Of a stretch of 64,000 nucleotides of DNA, positions 55,089-64,000 are shown in pieces; within the stretch, counting starts at the first letter, position 1, and the number at the start of each line of letters is the position of its first letter. This stretch comes from Liolophura sinensis. Its lineage: Eukaryota; Mollusca; Polyplacophora; Chitonida; Chitonidae. A model generated the notes under the pieces. That model was given only the letters and a program-made list of their open reading frames with translations, made no database searches and was not told the DNA's origin. Both the position numbers and the translations under genes were made by a program. Where the stretch lies: positions 46,053,385 to 46,117,384 of the forward strand of contig NC_088295.1 in the NCBI RefSeq assembly GCF_032854445.1. Direction: 5' to 3'.

Positions 55089-56967
55089 GGCTACGTATAA
55101 TTTGACTCTGGATACTGAGGCATTCTATGCGAGTTCTTGGATAAAATCAGGTTGGCTTTTAAGGTCTTTAAAAGCAGGGAATCCTTCTTGGTTTATCTTT
55201 GTGATAGATACAAAATGGCTGCTTCATTTCTTGACCGCGTCACCTCTGACGGAAGCAATGGCGCACCAAAAAATCGTTGTTGTTAATTACGATACTGTGA
55301 CAGCTCGTAACCACTTGAAAGCAGTTCTGACAGTGTATATATGTCTTTGAATAATATTAGGCATTCATTCACTATTTTTACTATCATAAAAGACAAGCAA
55401 AGCTAATTAGGTCAACAAACCAGCTGGGGTTGTATTACTGCCCCTATCCCCGTAATATTTTTCGCCTAGTGCATCATGGGATGGAAATCCTCATGTCACA
55501 GGGAGAGAAAACACCGCAGGATAGGAGTCTGTCAGAACGTTTGTGCTAGCCTAACGGGCGTCTGACCACGCGGCTGTTTGTTTTGTTTTAACAAGAAAGT
55601 GCCATATTAAGATACCGTCAGAAATCGATGAAAATGTATAATAGTGCGTGTCCGAAGCTTTGGTTGTCGTGTCACGATGAGCACTTGTTTGGACTCGACT
55701 GATCACGATTGTATTACTTTCAGTCGCATAGTATCTGCTTACTGCATAACCGCAGTCAACAAACTTCCGTTAGGTTTGCAAGGGATACCCTTCGTCATTA
55801 TCTTTACGGGAGCCTGGCATAATACTGCGTGAGGATAAACGTAATCTGCAGATCTGCTATCATGAATGTATTGAGATAACGCTTTGAAGATAAGCGTTCA
55901 AGCCAAAGACAAGCAGTTTGGATATGAAGAATATTGCATCTTTGGTTCATTTCTTGAGTTAATCAATTTAATGGTGTTTTCACATGTATTTTGACATATT
56001 TTATTTGCATTTATTACTAGATACCATCTGTGGAAGTGTTTGACAACATGTTTCATGTTAATTACTGCACTGGTCTACCCAGTGTTTAAGTGTTTAATAT
56101 TATAAGCAGTAATCTGGATTACTATTATAGTTTGAGAGCTCTATTCTTGACCACTATAAGTGGTAGTTTTATTCAGTTAAATTCTTTAGTTATTAGTCCA
56201 CTTGAATATATTGCAAGCACATGTTATTTTTTTGGTAAAGAAAAAGTAGGGTAGCTTGCAGTAGCTTTATATTAATTTATTAACTCTTTAGAACTACATT
56301 ATTTTACGTGTGCTTGATTTATAAAAAAGCTGTTTTCAGTTTGAAATCAAACAATATGGTGTTCAGCAGTGAAGAGCAATGATGACATTAGTTTTCGTCA
56401 AAATATGATAAAATTTCAGACGTGGAAGGATGTGATATAGATTTCTAGAACTTGCGATTTTTCAAAACTCATATTTCAGTGTAATCTGTATTTCACTGAG
56501 GCCAGATTATTAACTTCTTTAGCCTTTTCCTCAAGAAAACTTAAGTTGTTACCTGTCCAAGTTTTAAAATTTAGCTGTCCACTCCACAGTTGGCCTGAGT
56601 GCTATCGTCTAACAAAGTTTGTATAACCATGACATGAGTATTCCTCAGTTTCCTTTTCACTTAGAGCATAGAATTTGCATTACTGAATGCAGCTCCCAGT
56701 TTATGATCTGAGGCATGCAAATATGTCTGGAGGTTTGCAGACACAGAGGTTAAGTTTGAGCTCTAAATTAATTTTTTTTTTTTTTTTTTTTTTGCTTTTA
56801 TGCTGGTTTTATGTGATTGCATTGCTATACCAGTAGGATTGCTGATGTAAAGCAACAAATAGATTTGCCTGGAAAAGCAATGCAATTAACAGAAACGTTA
56901 CTTTTGTAATTTATGTTTTGAGCATACATGAATTATGTTGAAATATGCATCTTTTGTCTATCCACAG
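55089..56967. promoter_or_regulatory. Divergent CNOT3/CEP131 promoter region and CEP131 5' leader
   Basis: The start codons of the two head-to-head genes are 1.88 kb apart. The half nearest CNOT3 (55480-55860) is less AT-rich and holds more CpG (AACGGGCGTCTGACCACGCG) than the remainder. CEP131 must have a non-coding first exon in this interval, because its start codon lies 3 bases inside an exon with a good acceptor (56958-56967). Which core promoter elements are used cannot be read from sequence. Confidence 0.5.
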
Positions 56968-56970
56968 GCA

Positions 56971-59900
56971 ATGTCTGGGACATTTAGGAAAGGGTCATGT
57001 GCAGATGACCTAGATCTGAGTTTAACTGGCTCACATATTGGTAGTTTGACTCCTGGACGTAAAACATCTTCTGGCAGGACCTTAAGACGGCCAAATTCCC
57101 TCACTGATGTCAGGGACAAGACAAAATCTACAGTAAGACCCTGTACTGAGGTTTTAGCTATTCAAAGTATTACTTACAACACTGCAGCCCTCCCTTTTTT
57201 TTTTTCGTTCTTTTTGTTACGTTGTTTAGTACATAGTACTTGTACATATAACACCCTAAACTAAAGCAAAATGAAAACTTAATTTGTAACTATTCATATA
57301 ATTTAGATTGTATATTAAGTAGAATCTCTTTTTCTGTTCAACTGATTTATATGTAAGTGCCTGGATTATCTTTCTCAGGTTACAGACACAGGGAAAAGCA
57401 CCCCGAGGAAAAGTACTCCCAAAGGTAAAAATCACTTGCTAATGCACGGTATTATGCTAGTAGTATAAGTTGTTTTCTTTTATTTTTATTTTTTTTGTTC
57501 GTATTCTCTTGAGACTAAATATGCCCAGATTGTTGCGATACCAGGATTTTGTGCATGGCTCATATGTAAGTCCAAATCTTAACAACCGGAAACTCAAAAT
57601 TGATTTTTTTTTTCTGGTCGGATTGAGTTAACTTGTATTTTAAATGCCGACTTTAACCTGGTATTGAGTTTAATTCCTCTTCAGTGACCGGTAATTTTGT
57701 GAACGTGAAAGTATACATGAAATATATATATAGAAAGTTTAATTTCATTTGAGGTTCATTTCTGATCATGATTTTATTTTTGGTACTCACATAGACTTTT
57801 ACAAATATATAATCCTGATCAGAGATATACATTGTATAAGAAAATAGATATGAACCATGGTGATGTATTAAAGGAAAGAAAGGAACTAACAAACATTATA
57901 TCAAAAGTAAACGTGCAAAATACAGAAATAAGGCATATCCTGTTCAGACTAGAGGTAAATAATGAAACAGTTACAAACCCTGCATATGTCATCAACAAAG
58001 AACAGCATATGCAAAAATAAGGACTGGGCTTATCCTGATGACAGATACATGTATAATTATAATAAAGGTAAAAACCATCCACGTTCAGTTATTGGTTGTT
58101 ATATTAAACAAAAAAGCACTAGAAAATCCTCCACACAGGTACACTGTATGCTTGGCTATGTTGTAAGCACCCAAGGGAGCCTCACCTCAGATCACTGAAT
58201 AGGTCTGACCTAATATACAGTGGCTGTAAAACACTGATACTTCAGGAAGAGAAGAGCCAAGATTATGTTGGGTTGTTTGAAGTTTTAGGGTGAAATATAA
58301 GCCTTGTCCTTGTGTATGAACTTCCCTGTATGGATTTGGGAAGTGCACAGGTGCGCCTTGACATTATGGGGCTGGTGACTGTCACTAACAGCTCAGGAAA
58401 TGATACCAAGTACATGGTCCCTGATGTACTTTTGACCGGAGAAATCCATACACCTTATCCATACACCTGACTAACCTCTTTGCTTAATATGGGATGTCCT
58501 AAACCATACATTTCTTGTGCCAAAACAAAAGGCTCAAGCTGTGAAGAAACTGTTTGATGCCAACTTGAAAAACGGGGCACTCTTGAGGATTTTTTTGATG
58601 ACGTAAGTTTGATGCAGATGGTTATGTGATTAGCATTAGGTGTTAAAAGGGTGTTTGATCTCAAATCTTCTGTGATGGCTGTCCGTCTTTAAACACTGTA
58701 GGTGGGGAAAGCAACACAGCTTCAGTCCATTCACTCAACCCATGTCGGCACAATTAGGGGGTCTATTTTGCCATCTTGGACTTGAAAATCACGGTTGACT
58801 ACTTCGGCTTGTCACGGGTCCAGCCATGGATGATCGCAGTCAAAAGCTACGCGTATATGATTCACAAGCAATTCAGCTTTTATCCACAAATTTTAGTTTT
58901 TGTACCAGAAAGACACAGAATTGATTTTTTTTTTACCCCAGTACTCAGTTTTTAACTGAATTTTACCACCGAATACCAGGGCCTTAAGTTGACCTGTACG
59001 AATCCCTGCTCATGTCTTATTTAATGACATGTATGAAGTCTTAGTAAGATTAAAGTGGCTTTTCCACAGGGACATCACCCCGCTCAGCGAGAAGCAATAA
59101 TTCCTCTGTGCTACCAAGTCCAAAAGTTAGATCTAAGAGTGGGAGCAAACCAAAAACAACTGCGAGGTATGTCCAAATTAGTATACATCTGTATTATATA
59201 TTCTGGAATAAAGCCTGATAACTCTTCACACATAACATGTGTATTTTTGTGTGAATATTGCACTCATTTAATTGACTAGCTGTTATGTAACACTCTTACC
59301 TTCATGATTTGACGTTATAAATGCTAATAAACATATATACATATATATATATGTGCATGTTATATTAAAAAGTGCACAGAAAAAACAAAGTGTCTATTTT
59401 GGTAATCAGTATGTTAGCATTCATTTCGTGCCATTTCTTGGAGGTAATTTCCTCTCTTTTGTCTAATCAAAAATATCTTTGGTGGATATTGTAGATATAC
59501 ATGTACTCAAGTGAAAACTTATTGTTTTTGCTATAGCAGTTGTTAACTGTATCAAATTTATCGTAACATGATACTATTTTCGAAGGGAATAGGCTATTGT
59601 CTAGTAGTTAATAGTGCCTTTTCTTTCATTTGCTTGTACACATGAGGCGTAGGTTCAAATCCAGCATTGGTCAGGAAATTTGTTGATTTCCCAGCTCTAA
59701 GTGCTTGTGCCTTTGTGATAATAAGTGGTCAGTCACACTTTTCTTGCCATTTGTGGAGTCCAAGATCGCTTTTCTTCAACCAGTATGATGTGCATACATG
59801 TATAAGTAGGTCACATGTGTGAGAGTTGTTCATTATCTTGCCAAAGGTCATTGGTTTACAGTGGACACTGTCATCATATAAGTGAAAAATGTTTGAGTAT

Positions 59901-62900
59901 GGAGATAAGCAACAATCAAATAAATAACTATTCTGAGATTACCTTACCTGGACATCATTAAGTTACCCTTATTCCTCAACCTCAACTTGCAATGCAATTT
60001 ACTCTTATTTTTAATTTAATTTTGGAGACAAAAATACATGGGTTGGATTGGCCAGTTTCAGGGTTTTACACAAAGTATAACTTTTTATCAGTGTACACAG
60101 AATAATTCCATCACAGTATGCTTGAATAATTATTATAGTTTATTGTTGTGTTTTTGTCTTTTAACAGTGAAGATTTCTTAGCCCTATTTGAAAACAGTGT
60201 TCAGCCTAAGATAAAGCACCATGGTGATTCCAGGGCCTGGAAATCATCCGCAGATCCCACCAGGGGTGTATGGCAAGATTCGGTAAGAAGTCGTATAGAA
60301 ATTTTTTTAATACTTAAGACTGTCTGTAGTGTTTTGCTGTTTATTACCACTTATCAGCTCAAGCATTGTTCCCTTTTCAGTATGGTGTTGGTTTGGTAGT
60401 GTTAATTTAGTGTGGAAAGTTGATCCATAATTTATTTCCATTAATTTATTTATCTCCATTTTATGGTACATGCAGCTCTATTAGAAATTAAGAAAATTGA
60501 TTATGGCAACTTTTTGTGTTAGAGGCTGACTAGCCCTTGAACATTGAAGTTGCCTGTCTGAATCCAGCTGCCACTGGACTGGCTGCACTCTGTTATCTGG
60601 AAATTTTGTTAGGTATTTTATGTCTTAGACATCCACCTTAGCATTTTTTGCCCAGAAATCCGCTTTCCAGCAAACCCAACCACAATTCTTTTGTACCACA
60701 TTGAATATCAGTGATTCAATTCATGTCAGTGAATTAGGCAAGTGAGATAATTAAAGTTAGCTTGTATGTGCAAATAGGCACTTGTATTCAATCTGATGAT
60801 TGTTCAGTTTACCTGACTCAGTGATCATGGCCTAATGTCAGTTGTATCATGTTGGCAGTTTACCTGAGGTTACTGTTTTTCTTACAGACATTTCCAAGGA
60901 AATTCAAAGGTGCTCCCCCTGTTAGTGCAAGAAGTGTGAGCACAGTGACAACAGAAAACGGTTCACGGGGTGGAGAAGCCACCCCCACCCCCAAAATATC
61001 ACCCAATCAGACGCCCAGAAATGTGTTTGGGCCACTGTCAGCCCGCAGTAGCTCAGATGAGTCCGAGGCTGTGCCGTCTAGGTCAAGAGTGTCTGCTAAC
61101 AACACCTGGGCATCTTTGATTGCAGAAAATGGGCCTAGTACAGACAACAAACCAGAAGTGGTTATGGATGACCAAGGGAATAGTAGTGAAAGATCACAGC
61201 AGATCACAGGCATCACAAACAACATGACTAATCAAGGGAGATCACCAAGGAACAAACAGAAAACGGCTCTGTCTAACTTGGAGAACTCCTATCAGAATAT
61301 TCGTCATAAGGCTCCAGTGAATGAGACAAAGCAGACTGGTTCTAATTCGGTAGGAAGGAACATAGCAGAGGATTATATACAGCTGGTGAACATGGCTGCC
61401 ACCAAAATCCAGGTCTGGTACAAAAGACATATAACAAGAAAGAGAGCAGGTCAGGCTGCCATGAAACGACTTCTTTCACAGAAAAGAGAAAGTATTGAAA
61501 GGGACAGAGAGGCAGAAAAAGCAGAAGAGCAGAGAAAAGCTGAGGAGAGGAAGCGCATACGAGAAGAGAAGGCTAAAGCCGCCAGGCAACAAGCTATACA
61601 GGTAATATTTCAGCAGGATGTACATGTAGTTATTGTGTAAATGATGAAAACTGAGGGAAAGCAGTATCCTTAATGAAAGATCAAATAATCGCAATATCAT
61701 CAGGTGAAAAAGTGTAGCATTTGCAATTCTTTAAGAGATCAAAATACCTCTGCAAAAGGAAATAATATTAACTTCATTAAAGTTTTGATGCATCAATTAG
61801 GGGATTTGGCAAAACTGTCAAACAGGAGTTATCACCCTCCAGGCGGGAGTTTATCAAGTACATATTGCACCATTCCCTTGTGTAGTAACACAGGTTGACA
61901 TTTTTTGTCACATGATTATCATAATATGACCTATATCAAATGAGGCCGTGTGCCGAGTTGGATTGCTGAATTGTTTACTTCATTCTTTAAAGTCAAATTT
62001 TAGCAGCTCAGTTGTAATCAGTAACGAGACACTGGCAAATTCTTTACAGCCTTCAATTACTCAGTGAAATATCTCCATGAACAACAAATGTGACATGATT
62101 TTAGATCGTCTTATTTACCTGAACTTGATTAGGCCTACCCTACCTCTCTATAAGTTGATGTTTTTTCCCCAGATACCAGCTCCTCTTCGTTGTAGCTTTT
62201 CCTTGAGCTGATCAGTTGTAAAGGATTTGTACATGTAGCTGCTCATCTTGAAAGGCAGTTACCTACAAGTTCCCAAGCGGTGTATTTGAGGCCCTCTAAT
62301 GGCACTTCCTCATAGCAACCAGAACAAAGAACTCTTTCCAAGTCTCCCATTGCCCAGGAAGGATGCATCTGTTTTTCATAAATTCAAAAAAAAAATATCT
62401 TTGTTTGAAAGATGAGAATATGTTAGTACGAGATTATTATTTTTTTTTTGATTCTTAATTTATTATGATGCGATTGTTAATATGGTTGTGTGATATTTGG
62501 AATGCAATGTTAACAGGAACTTAAAGTGAAAAGAGAAGGGAGAAAAGAAGAAGTGAAAAAGAAAGCTGAGGAGCAGTTAGCTTTGCTACAGGCCTCTGGT
62601 AAACTTCCTAAATCTCCCACATCAGCTCGAACTAAAGGGGAGAGAACTCCACGACTGCAGACACCTGTGTCACCAGCAGAGGGCAAGGCTGAGGGGGATA
62701 TGACCAACAACCTGAACATGTTTCTAGAGGTACTGGGAATGACCTAAAATTTCAATCGTTACTAAAGTTAACATTTTGTCTGTTTTATAGAGTTGATCTT
62801 AGAAAGCTTTCATATTCTTGAGTATGGCGTAAAACACCAATCAAATAAATAAATAAATCAAATACGATAGAGGTTTGTTTGGAAAGCAGGGTGGTATCCT

Positions 62901-64000
62901 AATGATTCAGCACCAAAAGAAATATTTCATAGCTTCTGAAAATTTGGTTTAGGTGATAAACAAAAATGAATGAACTTTTGGGATATGACTTACCATGTTT
63001 CTGGAGATGCTGTAAATGACCTAAAGTTTCATTCATGCGACATGCAATTTCATATTTCGCCTCAATGTTAGAGTTGATTGTTTTGAGGTTTGTTTGGAAG
63101 GTTTGATGATATTCTGATCGTCATATAAGTCATGAAAAACATGAAATATGGGATGAAATTTATTCATCTAGTAGAACTTCCTTATTTTTATTCGAACGAT
63201 GCCTTAAAAGATACATGAAACGCTTTAGTTTTCTTGCCTAATGGGCTGTTTAGGACATTAATAAGATGTAACGGTACCCCCAAAAAATTTCAGTGTTCGT
63301 TTTGAGGGCTAAAAGTAAATAAATCATTATAAACCATGAAAGATATATCATTCAGCATACAAACATATCAGTTTGAACCTAGAAGCTATAACTGTTTAAT
63401 ACGTGACAGGGACAGATCAGAACTTTCCAATCCAGTTGCGAAGGGAAAAGTTGGATCCCTTCGTTTTCTTTATCTATTCTGGTCGAAATATCACATTATG
63501 TGGAAAGATGATGCTCGAAAACTATCCCACTTACTTTGGAATAACTAAAGCTGGCACAACAAACCATTCAGTGGAAAGCAAAATGTGATCGCAATAGTGA
63601 TCGACCCTGCTCAGGGCCCTTCGCTGAATCATGTAATTTCAAAAAAAATCTGATTATTGACGGAAAATATGCATAAAACATAGGGGTAATTAACAGATGT
63701 AAAAAACCTCAAAAAATTTTTTTTTTAAATTTTCGTATTGTTTTTTTAAAACTTTCTGGCATAAAGTTTCTTCATTTGGCTGAGAAACATAATCTTTGTT
63801 TTAGACACCCTTTTCACATATCCTTTAAATTTCAGTAAATGAGGGGTTTCTCATGATTGATTGAGTGTGGGAATTTAAATCTGGCTGTTATCAGTTCTTC
63901 TGTGTAGTTCAGTTTGCTCGGTCGTGTTAGTGTCACATAACCAACATATCTGGTCTGAAGTGATCTTTCTGTGAATAACTTCTTGACCCTGTTGATGTTT
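56971..64000 (+). CDS. CEP131: Centrosomal protein of 131 kDa (CEP131/AZI1), 5' part
   Basis: Centriolar-satellite and ciliary protein; the gene runs off the window. Coding exons: 56971-57132 (exon from 56968), 57379-57424, 59070-59166, 60168-60282, 60888-61601 and 62517-62729, which join in phase to 449 codons. The start MSGTFRKGSCADDLDLSLTG parallels the vertebrate N terminus with its DLSLTG motif. LRRPNSLTDV and SEDFLALFENS match conserved N-terminal blocks. Residues about 310-328 are an IQ motif (AATKIQVWYKRHITRKR), followed by a Lys/Glu/Arg-rich coiled coil (EEKAKAARQQAIQELKVKRE). Two internal blocks are Ser/Pro/Thr-rich and probably disordered. After the donor at 62729 no further exon was recognised before 64000, so the remaining coiled-coil region lies beyond the window. 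Confidence 0.93.
57425..59069 (+). other. CEP131 intron 2 (coding-exon numbering)
   Basis: AT-rich. It includes a partly palindromic low-GC stretch at 57700-58200 with overlapping ORFs on both strands that lack splice context. Nothing else is supported. Confidence 0.6.
59590..59935 (+). mobile_element. SINE B, near full length
   Basis: Head with GTAGGTTCAAATCCAGC (B-box-like), body with AACCAGTATGATGTGCATAC and TAGGTCACATGTGTGAGAG, and a tail ATAAGTGAAAAATGTTTGAG then CAATCAAATAAATAA. The tail is the same as SINE A, so the two families share a 3' end. Confidence 0.65.
59958..60150. mobile_element. MITE-like element, copy 4 (reverse orientation)
   Basis: Left end TTACCCTTATTCCTCAACCT. The interior (GGTTGGATTGGCCAGTTTCA, AAGTATAACTTTTTATCAG) is the reverse complement of copy 2. 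It ends within 20 bases of the CEP131 exon acceptor at 60167. Confidence 0.7.
61602..62516 (+). other. CEP131 intron 5 (coding-exon numbering)
   Basis: No exon, SINE or tandem repeat recognised. It holds two T/A runs near 62385 and 62440. Confidence 0.6.
62808..62862 (+). mobile_element. SINE A tail fragment
   Basis: ATATTCTTGAGTATGGCGTA followed by AAACACCAATCAAATAAATA. Only the last ~55 bases remain, consistent with strong 5' truncation. Confidence 0.8.
62863..64000 (+). other. CEP131 intron continuing out of the window
   Basis: Two overlapping ORFs at 63336-63588 lack splice sites. No exon was recognised up to the window edge. Confidence 0.5.

Noticed and set aside
63336-63588. Overlapping ORFs near the window end as a further CEP131 exon
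   Set aside because: Composition is not coiled-coil, phase and splice sites do not match, and two frames are equally open.

Overview
This window is eukaryotic, with intron-rich genes, GT-AG exons, AT-rich introns, tRNA-derived SINEs, small inverted-repeat elements and minisatellites. The dominant SINE has a tRNA-like head and a tail ending in a CAATCAAATAAATAAAT-type run. With the animal-type gene content, this suggests a marine lophotrochozoan, most likely a mollusc. That assignment is inferred from the repeat style and was not tested. There are no bacterial, CRISPR or rRNA features.

Layout: (1) 1-7.6 kb holds the terminal coding exon of an unidentified plus-strand gene, with two apparent +1 frame breaks, then 3' UTR and intergenic sequence. 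(2) 7.7-10.1 kb is minisatellite and SINE-like intergenic sequence. (3) 10.7-24.1 kb, minus strand, is a complete 15-exon annexin (540 aa, A7/A11-like). Its last exon has seeded a 59-bp tandem array directly behind the stop codon. (4) 28.5-38.2 kb, minus strand, is a PH-domain docking adaptor resembling DOK, with proline-rich and multi-tyrosine tails. A 1.81-kb tandem duplication gives it two copies of a 142-codon, two-exon cassette. (5) 40.1-55.1 kb, minus strand, is a complete 18-exon CNOT3 gene (712 aa), the CCR4-NOT deadenylase subunit. (6) 57.0 kb to the window edge, plus strand, is the 5' part of a CEP131/AZI1 centrosomal gene, head to head with CNOT3.

The genes do not form a pathway. 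Annexin acts at Ca2+/phospholipid membranes, the adaptor in tyrosine-kinase signalling, CNOT3 in mRNA decay and CEP131 at centriolar satellites and cilia. CNOT3 and CEP131 probably share a divergent promoter region of up to 1.9 kb. Exon boundaries were set by hand from GT-AG sites and phase. In annexin, CNOT3 and the CEP131 part the phases close without a break. In the adaptor, one or more exons between 34483 and 32898 are missing from my model.

The most interesting observations are the annexin-tail minisatellite, the adaptor cassette duplication (Tyr to Asn change, decoy splice acceptor and one-sided CpG loss), a SINE carrying flanking sequence between sites in the same gene, and the double frame break near 2.7-3.1 kb.
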